A stretch of DNA of 11,643 nucleotides from Phellopilus nigrolimitatus (GCA_021029095.1 JAJOHG010000609.1:1-11643); one strand, 5' to 3'; shown: positions 1 to 8,505, counted from the first letter of the stretch. Notes: generated by a model from the letters alone, not told the origin. A program made the numbers and translations.

Positions 1-451
1 TGTGTGTCGTCCCACATTTCTGCGCTCGCCGCCCGTCCCTACGCTCCCTGACCAACCCGCCAACTCTTGCTATGGTCTTCGCGTACGGGTTGAGACGGGA
101 AAGTACACGCTTGTTGGTAAGCGGGTTCTTGTGCTGCGTCCAAAGCACTTGTGGATCTTCGGGCCCGGGGCGTACAATGGCCTGGATCCCAGCTGTTGAT
201 GGGGCATGTAACGTCGGGGTTAGCGATCTTGGCGGTTGAGAGGAAGTAGTCCTTCTTCTGGACGGCGGCGGTGTCGAACGTGACGAAGACCTCGTCGAGG
301 TGAGCAAACGCGTCTCGGCCCAAGATGAAGAATGCCCGAGATAGCCACCCGGCGCGGGTGGAGGAGGTCAAAGGCGGTGACATGACGAGCGACACGGGGA
401 GGTTGCGAAAACGTCTTGACGAGAGAGTCGAGAGACGACAAGAAAAAAGGC

Positions 452-461
452 GGGGGGGGGG
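452..461. repeat. Homopolymer of ten G
   Basis: A run of ten G on the plus strand lies inside the most scrambled part of the RPL4 relic, where the family has a lysine- and arginine-rich segment. It may be a slippage site that contributed to a frameshift, or a sequencing problem spot. Confidence 0.7.
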
Positions 462-885
462 CGGTGGTTCGCAGCGGGCCCGCGGGAGGAGGCGGGAGGA
501 GACTTCTGCGGCGTACGCACCGAGCGAGGGTGAGGAGCACGACGGCCCTGGTGAGAGACTCGGCGGCGGCGACGACGAGGGCACCTCCTCGACTTGCTCG
601 ATGCGGTGGCCGCGCGTCCTCGCGCGCAGGGGAGCGTGGAGGCGGTAAGCGCGGAGACGACGGCAAAGCGGCGCTGGTTCTGGTACCAGACCGCGGTCGG
701 CGCGAACATGCGCTCGCCGCGACACATGTTGCCAAAGGCAGCCTGGCCGGAGCGGTGCATGCCTGAGCCGCCGACGCGCGGGATACGCGCGACGGCGTGG
801 TCTGTGCCCCAGGACTCGGCGCTGGTCTAGTGGCCGACCTTCTTGCTCACCGCATACGGCTGGCGCTTGTTCTTTGCAACGCTCT

Positions 886-946
886 CTGGAGTCACCGTCA
901 GGAACCGGTTCTTTCACTTGCAAAAGCCGTTGGGTAAAAAACGTAC
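886..946 (-). other. Intron retained in the RPL4 relic (61 nt)
   Basis: On the minus strand the donor is GTACGT and the acceptor ACTCCAG, with a CTGAC branch-point-like site about 12 nt before the acceptor. Splicing in phase 1 joins A to AG, giving the lysine of VHKSVAKNKRQPYAVS, exactly the RPL4 consensus. This reconstitution of a conserved residue is strong evidence for the intron and for a DNA-level duplication. Confidence 0.85.
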
Positions 947-1031
947 TGTGCACCTGCTGGACGACGTCCAGACGAATGGGCTTCGTCAGAACAGCCGGAA
1001 AGAGCGACAGCGAGCGGGTGGCGACGATGCA

Positions 1032-1199
1032 CCGCTACAGTTCGCCGGTGTCGCGATCCCGACGAGGTCGGACCCATGTGCTCGTTCAACGAGCTTGCGT
1101 GTAAGCGATCTGGGAAGTGAATACGCACGAGCATACGTGTCGTCGCACTGAGCGACACGGACGTGCCGCTGCAGTTCGTCGACGTCGCGATCCCGACGA
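1032..1199 (-). repeat. Tandem duplication at the 5' end of the RPL4 relic
   Basis: The 34-nt blocks 1032-1065 and 1166-1199 match at 30 of 34 positions in the same orientation, 134 nt apart. On the minus strand both read as GIAT followed by a serine- and threonine-rich stretch (GIATPANCSGAS and GIATSTNCSGTS). This lies directly upstream of the AVLTKPIRLDVVQQVH block, where RPL4 has its short variable N-terminus. I infer that a piece of the first RPL4 exon was duplicated. The repeat is seen directly; its assignment to RPL4 is less sure. Confidence 0.6.
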
Positions 1200-1557
1200 T
1201 CAAGGCGCGCTGCGCGGTCGGCCACACACGCAAGAAGAGCGGAAAAGGCAGTGAGGGGTCTGCACGTGCATCCAATGGTATTGAAGCGTAGTAAAGGCTT
1301 TCCCGCGAGTATGACGAGGCAGCGCGGATGTCGTCTGCTGGAGTCAAAACGGGCCGCGCTTGCACGCGAGATGTGTCGGCCGCACGAGAAGGAGGCCATG
1401 TGAAAGAAACGAGTCCGAATGGGAGCGCCATGCGAGAGCGAGGGAGGGCGGCCGCACAGGGGAAGACCGTGCGTGTCGTGTCCACACGCAGGAGCATGGC
1501 CGTGCGTGCTGCACAAGCCGGGCGCGCCCTGCAGCGGTCCTGACTGCACGAAAGGGT
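1200..1557. other. GC-rich stretch without assignable gene
   Basis: Several minus-strand frames are open here, one of them across the whole stretch, but the translations look like low-information GC-rich sequence and match no family I recognise. It may be the 5' flank of the RPL4 relic or the continuation of the exon fragment at 1614-1722, whose frame stays open through it. Confidence 0.4.
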
Positions 1558-1722
1558 CTGAAAAAGACATCAGAACGTCATTATAAGTAGATAAAAGGTT
1601 TTTTTGTACTTACCTGAGGTTTTTGCTGCGCTGTTGAGGCCGTGGACGTCGTTGTTGTTGTCGATGAGCGACATCAAGACGACGTCCGCGTCTTCCGGCA
1701 CTTGCCGGGCGGTGCTTGTGCA
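1558..1722 (-). pseudogene. Exon-intron fragment of an unidentified gene
   Basis: On the minus strand an open segment runs from just after a TAG at 1723-1725 down to 1614 and contains PEDADVVLMSLIDNNNDVHG, which looks like real coding sequence. It ends at a consensus donor GTAAGT (1613-1608). A 56-nt intron follows (1558-1613), with a CTGATG branch-point-like site and the acceptor TTTTTCAG. Splicing in phase 1 continues as SDPFVQSGPLQGAPG in an open frame. The upstream side is cut off at the start of the AT-rich block, so the gene is truncated. I do not recognise the protein. The splice signals are the best evidence. Confidence 0.4.
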
Positions 1723-1739
1723 CTAACTTCCGAGCGCAC

Positions 1740-2620
1740 TTTGTTTGATTTATATAGCATCCAATACGCCACCATTGACCTTGAAATTTTTTGAGGGGCT
1801 AGATACATATTATTCCTACATAATAAAAAAGTTACAATAGGCCGATCTGTCTGGATGTCATCGGAGCAAGCATATACTTACGTTCTTTCCATGTAAAACC
1901 TTATTCTTTCAGTTTTGCAGATTATTTTTTACAACTCGATCGAATGAACGGATTTCAGTAGTTGTTTTTTTAAATAGCAATATACAGCTAGTATAAAATT
2001 AATCGGGTGTCCGATGAGCTGTGGATGACTCACAAATATGCTATCTCGAAAATGTCATTTTGAAGCATGAACGGCATGTAAATTCTCCTGCAAACTTGCC
2101 TTGCCTAACTCAAATTCACACTCTCTCACCCATTTCTTCTAACTTTCCAATCTAACACCTGGAAAACATTTAATTATATGTAAATATGTATTCCCCAAAT
2201 TATCAGAATTTATTAAGCTGAGGAAGAATTAAAATAAGACAAAAAAAGGTCATTTCGGACCTGAATTCACTAAAATGACATGAAATCGTGCATGATTTGA
2301 CTCTTGAGTGCCGCAGACCACATTTGACAGCCCGAAAGTTTTAATAAATGCTTATGTTACTTGTATATACTATTAAAAAAAGTATAGCTTTGCGGCTTGA
2401 GATGTACAATTTATAAAAATCTAGAACCTTGTATGTATTGGTGTTGAGAGCACCTCACCGGCGTAGATTCCTTTATAACTCAATTATTAATTGATCCTGC
2501 AGCTCTTAAAATTATTTTCTAATGTATTCTAATGTAAAATAAATTTTGATTATTTTTTGAGTCTTTAATACAGGACTGAACGAGCAGAAATGAATATATG
2601 TATGTCCGTTTCTTCGAGCC
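1740..2620. other. AT-rich gene-free block
   Basis: This stretch is rich in A/T homopolymers and stop codons in all frames and differs sharply from the GC-rich fragments on both sides. I see no open frame, RNA gene or convincing terminal repeat. A short direct repeat of TCTAATGTA occurs near 2518-2535. It may be degenerate transposon or centromere-like sequence, but nothing visible proves that. Confidence 0.6.
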
Positions 2621-2955
2621 ACAACGTCGGCATAAGCTCGGCAAAGCAAATCGTTACCCGATTTGGAGCGCGGATCAGTCTTGATGGTGACGCGTCGCCT
2701 TTTTTTCGACGTCGTCTGCTACGTTGTCTCCGTCGCCGTCACTCTCTGGCTCGCCGTCTCTGTGTCCCACTACCGTGCTCTCCTGTTCCACATGGCTCGT
2801 TCTTTTGGCCCACCAACACCCACACGCACTCCAACACCAACACCAGCAACTTGCCGCCGTCGACTCTCTTTTCCGCAATCTCAACGGCCGCCTGGCTCGT
2901 GTCCGTGTTGCGCAGAGGCCGGCTGGGACATGATAACGGTCATGTCTTCCTTTTG
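2620..2955. other. GC-rich stretch, unassigned
   Basis: Composition changes to GC-rich near 2620. Plus-strand frames are open, including one with a hydrophobic segment (CYVVSVAVTLWLAVSVSHY near 2720-2775) followed by a threonine- and proline-rich segment from repeated ACC and CCA triplets (2815-2850). Reading in several frames at once suggests base composition rather than selection. I cannot assign a product. It could be the eroded 5' part of the RPL4 fragment that follows. Confidence 0.35.
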
Positions 2956-2959
2956 CGAC

Positions 2960-3285
2960 CCCGGGAACGTGGAGAAAGGAGCTGCCCGTGGCGGGCAGTG
3001 GAGGCCCTGGTGCGTGCTCTTTTTCTTATGTGTTATCTGTTCTTTGACTAATTTGCACAGTGGCGCGTCCGTTGAAAACCACAACCAGCGCCGCTTCGCC
3101 GTCGTCTCCGCGCACGCCGCGCTCGTCCTCGCATGCGGCCACCGCATCGAACAGGTCGAGGAGGTGCCCCTTGTCGCCGCCGTCGCCGCCGCCGCCGAGT
3201 CGCTCACCAAGGCCGTCGCGCTCCTCATCGCGCTCGGTGCGTACGCAGACGTGCAGAAGGTCTCCTCCCGCAAGCTCCAGCGCGA
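2960..3285 (+). pseudogene. Second, shorter RPL4 fragment, opposite orientation
   Basis: The plus strand encodes [45 protein letters not shown] and ALGAYADVQKVSSRKLQ, matching the central part of RPL4 and the corresponding part of the minus-strand relic near 480-690. It keeps one frame for longer than that relic. Before it lies an intron (3010-3060), and before the intron a fragment with RGG that may be the remains of the CRGGRMFAP region with an internal deletion. After SRKL the similarity stops, so the C-terminal half is missing. A +1 shift also separates WRV from NQRRF just after the acceptor. The family assignment rests on long conserved motifs; the 5' boundary is uncertain. Confidence 0.8.
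3010..3060 (+). other. Intron in the second RPL4 fragment (51 nt)
   Basis: Donor GTGCGT, branch-point-like TGACTAAT and acceptor TTGCACAG are present in the right order and spacing. The following exon starts with TGG CGC GTC, fitting the WHVKV stretch of RPL4. The first relic lacks this intron and about ten neighbouring codons, so the two copies decayed independently. Confidence 0.65.
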
Positions 3286-3449
3286 TCACGGAGATCGTGT
3301 ATCGCCTGCACCTGCGCGTCGCACGCTCTTTTTCAGGGGACACGGGTGCGCGCTCTCGCGCATGCTCAAGACGAATGCACGCGCGGACGTCCTGCAAAGA
3401 CGCACGCGCGTGCATACAATCTCAAGACACGAAATCGCGGCGTCGATGA

Positions 3450-4100
3450 TCCGCGGTGGCACGAACGCGTCCTCGCGGGCCAGGGTGCAGCGCCGCTCGA
3501 GCGCGCGCATTCGCGGTCTTTAGGGTGAGGGTTGGCGGCACGGAGGGGGAGTGTGTGCGGAAGAGGAACGTGTTGGGCGCGTTGGACGTGAGCGACTGGT
3601 GCGAAGCCCGGTGTGCCCGGAAGCGCGGAGAGGGCGATGGAGGTGTTTATTGCGCTTTTGGTTGAGTTCAACTTGGATGGGACGGGAAGAGAGGGGGAGG
3701 GAGGATGCACCCATTGCTCATCTTGAGGAGCAGCTCTGTCGCACGCGAGCTCGCGCTGCCTCCGCCGGCATGCGACATGGAGACGGATGCGGCGATGATC
3801 GCGTTGGACGTGACGAGCTTGAGCGAGGAAGACATGTGGTACGAGTGTGCCGGTGTACACGTCTACATTCTGATTTTCTTTTTCTCGTGAGCTACGTAGA
3901 ACAAGTAGGACGCGAGCAGACAAAAAGCGGACCTCTGCGGCGATGCGTGCGTTGCTCGACTTCGGGTCGAGTGTGCTGAACACGAGGCCCACTGCGAGTC
4001 CGTGGCGGAAGTTGCTGAAATCCGTCTCGAGCTTTTCATACACACACCCTGGCGTGGTGGGGAGGCGCAGGACGACGTCGAAGCGAAGCATGCCACGCCG
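3450..4100 (-). pseudogene. Relic of a TSNA-repeat beta-helix protein (DUF7330/DUF4097-like)
   Basis: On the minus strand, spread over different frames, are FDVVLRLP (about 4070-4090), KLETDFSNFRHGL, VFSTLDPKSSNARIAAEV, SSLKLVTSNAIIAASVSM (near 3790-3830), ATELLLKMSNG (near 3710-3740), INTSIAL, LTSNAPNTFLF (near 3560-3590) and TLTLKTANARARAALHPG (near 3480-3530). The regular return of (T/S)SN(A/G) after a hydrophobic strand is typical of fungal proteins I know as DUF7330, related in style to the bacterial DUF4097 adhesin-like fold; their role is not established. Frame changes between the blocks, a stop after the SNARIAAEV exon and loss of the C-terminus next to the RPL4 fragment mark it as broken, although one or two frame changes could be introns. 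Family naming is from memory of the motif pattern. Confidence 0.55.
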
Positions 4101-4211
4101 CGGGCGCAGTGTACGCTCCGCGTGCCAGTTGTGCGATGCCCACGCCGTGCTCCCGTGCGGCGCGATCTCCGTTTTCGTCGAGCTCCTTGTGCAATTCAGA
4201 CAAACTGTCTG

Positions 4212-4234
4212 TTTTTCTTTCTTTCTTTCTTTCT
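4212..4234. repeat. CTTT microsatellite
   Basis: About five CTTT units in a row. It lies at the end of the GC-rich fragment region, just after a small hairpin (CAGAC / GTCTG, 4197-4211). Confidence 0.85.
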
Positions 4235-4249
4235 TGTTTGTTTTCCGCA

Positions 4250-4754
4250 CCTCGATTAGTTTCCCCCCTCTAGTTATTTTTAAGTAGAACTGTAGCCCCT
4301 CTTATTATACTTATGTATTATAGTTAATTTATAATATAAAAAACATTTGACACAAAAAATGCCCGACATTGAGAACAGTAAGCACAAGGGCGGGCGACGG
4401 TGAGCGACACTATGGTAGTGCTATCTATAAGCAAGTGCCGGCGAGAGGCAGCGCCGGATAATCTTAGCAAGGAACATAAAAAATAAATTAAGTTCTATTC
4501 TAGTCTATACTGGGAAGATGGCAGTAGCATGCCGCGGTTGCGCAGCCCTCCGCTTTCAGGATAGATCAGGGTCTGCCGAAGTGTTGAGTTGGAGGTGGCA
4601 TCGACCCGGAAACTCCGAAAAAGGGCTCATATTGATTGCCTTAAGTAACTTAGTCAATTTCAAATTTGTCTTATTATAATATTCTAAGTTGTGAAAGACT
4701 TCAGTTTGCCAGCATTTCCAGTTTATCTTTTGATTGCCTGGGATGTCCTATTTT
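4250..4754. other. Gene-free stretch
   Basis: Mixed to AT-rich sequence with stops in all frames. I see no RNA gene, coding signal or clear repeat until the minisatellite starts at 4755. Confidence 0.5.
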
Positions 4755-4990
4755 GGGGATTCCCAAGCTGGGAACTCCCAAACTTGGGAGTTCCCAAGCT
4801 TGGGAATACCCTTGCTGGGAATTCCCAGTCTTGGGAGTTCCCAAGCTTGGGAAATCCCATGCTGGGAGCTTCCCAATCTTGGGAATGTCCATGTTGGGAG
4901 TTCCCAGTCTTAGGAGTTCCCAACCTTGGGAATGTCCATGCTGGGATTTCCCAATCTTGGGAATACCCATGCTGGGAGTTCCCGAGCTTG
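4755..4990. repeat. Minisatellite of near-palindromic GGGANNTCCC units
   Basis: About 15 units in a row, each a core of GGGANNTCCC or a close variant followed by a 5-6 nt spacer (AAGCTT, ATGCT, AGTCTT and similar), so the period is about 16 nt. Spacers tend to alternate between CTT-type and GCT-type, giving a higher-order period of about 32 nt. Because each core is its own reverse complement, the whole array can fold in many ways and reads nearly the same on both strands. Two frames on each strand are open across it and give repeats such as LGIPKLG or WEFPSLG; this follows from the repeat having no stop codon and is not evidence of a protein. Confidence 0.9.
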
Positions 4991-5435
4991 TAAATACCTC
5001 ATATAACTACATATAACCACATAGTAAAATTGTATAGTGCCGTACAGTCAGGATAATGCTATCTGTATCTTAGGATATAAGTTGTGCAATCCAACATGTT
5101 TTCTTTTATACTATTCTAAAATGAGCCTGTGCAATATGACTGCAAGTTTACCATAAGAGTTTTAGAAAGAAAACTTATCCCTGTGATACGGCATATTGAC
5201 ATGCACAGTAAAAAGAAAGCCTGTATATACATTGTGGCTTAACTCCCTGTATTTTATCAGAGGAATTATGTCATGACTGGCCCCTGAATTGACCTGCCTC
5301 TGACCAAGTTTGTACTAAACCCCTGGTGGCCCAGACCAGTTCAAACTGTGGTTTGGGCTCTAATTGGTACTATAGAATCCAGTATATGTATGCTATGCAG
5401 CAAAGAAAAACCTGCTATAATTAGGTCTATTTATT
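4991..5435. other. Gene-free stretch between the repeat clusters
   Basis: AT-rich to 5270, then more balanced. No open frame of note, no RNA gene and no clear terminal repeats. Confidence 0.5.
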
Positions 5436-5591
5436 GGGGAATTCCCAAACCAGGACCCCCTGACAGCCAGTGACAAGCTATGGGATTACCCATGGCTGGG
5501 TTTTCCCAGAGACCCTGAGATCAGTCTGGGGAATTCCCGAAATTGGGAAAATCCAGACCTCTGGGAAAACCCACACCCCTTGGGAATGCCA
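5436..5591. repeat. Dispersed copies of the GGGANNTCCC motif
   Basis: Isolated cores occur at about 5436-5446, 5482-5491, 5498-5507, 5527-5537, 5545-5554, 5563-5572 and 5582-5590, with wider and irregular spacing than in the minisatellite at 4755-4990. Variants include GGGATTACCC and GGGTTTTCCC. This looks like an older or more diverged part of the same repeat family. Confidence 0.75.
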
Positions 5592-5599
5592 CTGAAAAA

Positions 5600-5652
5600 G
5601 GGGACCTAGTAGGCCAAACCCTCTTGGGGAGAGTTATACCTAATAGGTCCCC
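5600..5652. repeat. Imperfect inverted repeat, 14-bp arms
   Basis: GGGGACCTAGTAGG (5600-5613) pairs with CCTAATAGGTCCCC (5639-5652) at 13 of 14 positions, with 25 nt between the arms. It could form a hairpin or be the end of a degraded mobile element. It lies at the edge of the motif cluster, where the AT-rich sequence changes to a more balanced composition. Confidence 0.65.
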
Positions 5653-6202
5653 TGTAGGGGGGTGCCTGAAGTGATTGAGCAGCTCTCAGTCCTTAGCGGG
5701 TTCTATGATTCCAAGTATCCAATATGCGAACTCGTTCGTCCTGGAGGACATTCAGAGTGCACCAGTTGGTAGTGAGCCGTCCACAGACTCTGGATGCGTA
5801 TAATACTCTATGAAAGGAACAGGTACGCCACCGACTGCTCCCTTCGATACGTAGATATTAAGCGCGCGTACTCATTCAGTCTAGGGAAGTACGAGCACTG
5901 CTCTCTCTTCGACAGGTATCTATGTTGTCGCGCGTGTAGACAACGAGCGCAGAATCACAGGAAAACGATCTCACGGTTACCCTCGCTTCGCCTCATCTCC
6001 ACGGCGGCGAAGGCCAATAATGACAATGGCCGAGGCCCATAGCTGAGTGCTCAGCGACGTCAGTGCGATGACCCCAGTCGACTTCCGCAGGTGTAGGCTC
6101 GGGATCGCAACTCGAGGATCTCGGCAAGTGCGTGCCGACTTGGACGCTGGGCTCAAATCGCGCGAGAAACCCTACGAAAGACGTCTGATTTTGAGAAAGT
6201 CT
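5653..6202. other. Unassigned region downstream of copy A
   Basis: Open frames of about 80 codons exist on both strands (plus 5794-6042 and 6047-6277, minus 5993-6238), but none shows a known motif, conserved splice pattern or similarity to the downstream side of copy B. I see no reason to call a gene. Confidence 0.4.
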
Positions 6203-6208
6203 TTTATT
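6203..6208 (-). terminator. Possible poly(A) signal AATAAA of copy A
   Basis: AATAAA on the minus strand lies about 160 nt after the stop codon of copy A. Fungi use this signal loosely, so it is only suggestive. Confidence 0.3.
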
Positions 6209-6365
6209 CTTGAGACACGTGGTCTTCCGGGCTTTCATTTACATCACAAGCTTAAGTATGATTGGTTCATGATGTGAGCTCCATCGTCAGGTAAGTAAAA
6301 CTTTAAGTGAGATTTCTTACTTCTTCTCTTCCGGGCTGTCTCATTCACAAGTCCGAAAGAGAAAT

Positions 6366-6950
6366 CTAGTCAGTAGAAAACACAGAGCCTTCATCAGCTG
6401 TCTCCCAAACCTCTTCGTCCAACTCGTTTTCTTCACTGTCCGTTTCCGCGTCCTCTTCGTCCGACTCGCTTCCTTCCCTGTCTGCTTGCACCTCCTCTAC
6501 GAACGCCTGCGGCGGCGAAATATCTTCTTGTTTCATTGGCCTCCAGGCGAATGGCCCCGTCAGATCCAGGCCATCAGCTCCATACTTGGCTAAGTCCCCA
6601 CTATTTGCGTACGCAGCCGCTTCGTAGCGCAGGACATATACGACGAAAGACTCAGGGGCTCGCATCCGACTACGACCGGTTTCATAATCAAACACTTGAA
6701 AACGAAGATTCTCGGGCTTCGTTCCCTCTGTGACTGCGCAAGCACAGTGACGTTGGCCATAACGTTTAGAATAACAAGCCATCGCAATGTAAGCCAGCTC
6801 CTCGTTCGTAGTGCACCCGGCGACTATTGGACGGTGTCCCACGATAGAGAATGCTTCGCCGCGTCGTACACGCAACTGGAGCACGGCTCCCAAGTCGAAA
6901 TTTAAATGATATTTTGTTTCGCCTGTACGTTTTTCGGAACAGGAAGGGTC
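6366..6950 (-). other. Copy A exon 6, C-terminal module and acidic tail
   Basis: The exon opens with DPSCSEKRTGE, directly after HVC at the end of exon 5. It contains RVRRGEAFSIVGHRPIVAGC, CAVTEGTKPENLRF and APESFVVYVLRYE, a run of short predicted strands, then GPFAWRP and a tail of about 45 residues dominated by S, D and E with ESDEEDAETDSEEN. The strand layout vaguely recalls DM9-like domains, but the key DM9 residues are not visible, so I do not assign it. The acidic tail resembles casein kinase 2 target regions. This is the most conserved part between copies A and B. Confidence 0.7.
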
Positions 6951-8033
6951 CTAATGTGCAGAAGAGGTTCATGAGTAGGAGTCGGTGATCGAACAAAGTT
7001 AGCGAGCTTACGCAGACATGCACTAGTTTGCCATCTGCATCACAATGTCGATTGAACAATTGATAGCTACGTAGTGCAGTGCTCTGTACTTTCTGAGTTT
7101 TAATCAGCATTGCAAATTCAGGAGTTCTTGCATATCGTGTTGTAGAGAGTGCTTCCAATATCGCTTTTCGGCAATATATATCCATTTCAAGGAGAGAGGT
7201 GACCCAGTGCTTAGCACGACCCGATAGCAGTTGATCTTCACTACAGAATAAATGTGAATCGAAACGGCATATCGCGACAATGGGTAATAATGAAGCACCT
7301 GTCAGTGAAAACAGCGAGTTCCTGGCTCAGCCTCCTTAGGGTTTCAGACCGGACAACCCAAGACGCGTTATGATAAGAGGAATTGCTGCCAATTCGCTCG
7401 TGAGCGATCTGGAGAAATATAATGTCCGGTGTATTCAAGAGCCTGGTGAAAAGAGGCCGCAATTCAGAATGTGGATATAAACCTCGAATATGATCCCAAT
7501 CAATACAAGAGAAATCCTCCGTATTGCTTTGATGTGCGAAGTTACGCAGAAGGTGAACTGTACAACTTGTATGCTCGTCATTGCGGCCTAGCCATTTTCC
7601 CGCAGCAACCGGGTCTTTCATGAACCACAGAAAATCCTTTGAGCCAATTGTTCGAGGTAATTTATCGGCGTGCCTACGGAATGAGTAGATATGAGTATCA
7701 GTGAGAAGGAGAAAGGACATAAGAGATTAACCGGATAACTATTTCCAGTGCCTTTTCGGCCTCGGCCTTGAAAAAACGACTTCCTGTTACATATTCAAGA
7801 AAGAGTTTTAAGAGTTGATCGACATAGTCCCATTCCGGGGAAGTATCAATGGCACAATTCAACAAAAGTAGTAAGTTATTTGAATGAAACATGAAAGAAG
7901 CAACTGAAAGATGGCTAAACCAGCCTAGCTGCGCAACCCATCTGATAACAAGGAACGAGCGGTTGGGATCCCTATCGTCCATAGTTAATATTACTTGCAC
8001 GTCATAGAGTTGCAATAAGGACACTTTACATAC

Positions 8034-8318
8034 CTCACGTAAGCCCATACATTTAAAGTCCGGTTGAAGATTCTCATATGTGATTCATTTAAGTCCTTTA
8101 TATCTTGCATGAACGTGTCATCGGCGACCGAGACTAGCGCCTTATGAGAACGGCTTAAAATGGAGGCATCATAATCATCTCTTAGAAAGATTTCTTTTTT
8201 CGCCCATTTGATAAGGTGCACTGCGCCCATGGCTTTGAGGAGACCCCGAACATGATGATCCAATGATAGATCAATAATATGATCCAAAGCCTGTCCCTTT
8301 GTAGACAATGCATTCGAT
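8034..8318 (-). other. Copy A exon 2, armadillo-like helical segment
   Basis: The exon begins SNALSTKGQALDHIIDLSLD and goes on through LLKAMGAVHLIKWAKKEI and DYDASILSRSHKALVSV. The order of a helix with QALDHIIDLS, a short turn, and a helix with LLKAMGAVHLI is like an armadillo or HEAT repeat unit. This suggests a protein-binding scaffold, but one repeat-like unit is weak evidence. The exon starts in the last base of a glycine codon shared with exon 1 and ends at YVR before a GTATGT donor. Confidence 0.5.
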
Positions 8319-8505
8319 CTGAGCTCTGGTAAGTCCATCTTCAATTCCAGAAGGGATTGAGAATGAGTTACCCGACATATCTAAGCAAGAGCTTGCAGTC
8401 CTTCTCGATTTTCTTGGCTTTGAATTTAACCATAGAAATAGGTAATGGCAGAACAGACATGAAAGTGACGACTTCGCTATTCTTCTTGATCCTAACTGCT
8501 GTTGC

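Larger units (their letters stand above)
60..1075 (-). pseudogene. Decayed copy of ribosomal protein uL4 (RPL4)
   Basis: RPL4 (uL4) is a structural protein of the large cytosolic ribosomal subunit. Reading the minus strand across several frames gives the family's blocks in order: AVLTKPIRLDVVQQVH near 955-1000, KNKRQPYAVSKKVGH near 835-875, HRSGQ then [13 protein letters not shown] near 690-760, [64 protein letters not shown], and finally HKNPLTNKRVL and LNPYAKT near 75-130. The blocks lie in all three frames, so several indels are present. A TAG at 827-829 replaces the glutamine of the conserved GHQTSAESWG. The KLRAGKGKLRNRR region is scrambled next to a run of ten C on this strand (452-461 on plus). 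An intron is retained, so this is not a processed retrocopy. Similarity stops after YAKT. Identity of the family is near certain; the exact ends are not. Confidence 0.9.

Noticed and set aside
39..953. A 304-codon minus-strand open frame
   Set aside because: It contains only parts of the RPL4 relic; the other conserved blocks lie in the two other frames, and it reads through the intron at 886-946. It is not one protein.
2620..2955. Membrane protein gene suggested by a hydrophobic stretch
   Set aside because: All plus-strand frames are open in this GC-rich part and no frame has a plausible continuation or splice pattern.
2663..3523. A 286-codon plus-strand open frame
   Set aside because: It runs through the intron at 3010-3060 and joins unassigned sequence, the RPL4 fragment and the antisense of the TSNA-repeat relic. 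Only its middle part is meaningful.
3366..4250. A 294-codon minus-strand open frame
   Set aside because: Only its first half follows the TSNA-repeat relic; the later TSNA blocks lie in other frames, so this frame is not the gene.
4755..4990. CRISPR-like array
   Set aside because: The units are short palindromes with short, similar spacers, not constant repeats with unique spacers, and the context is eukaryotic.
4666..5016. Proline- and glycine-rich repeat proteins on both strands
   Set aside because: Open frames on both strands follow from a stop-free palindromic repeat; there is no start context, splice signal or non-repeat domain.
8319..8400. Start codon of the tandem genes at the MSGN motif (also 11339-11400)
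   Set aside because: The ATG lies at the end of exon 1 in another frame and its reading continues into the intron. The homologous GTAACT and GTAACG donors, matching acceptors and the conserved YVGS junction show that this is an intron in both copies.
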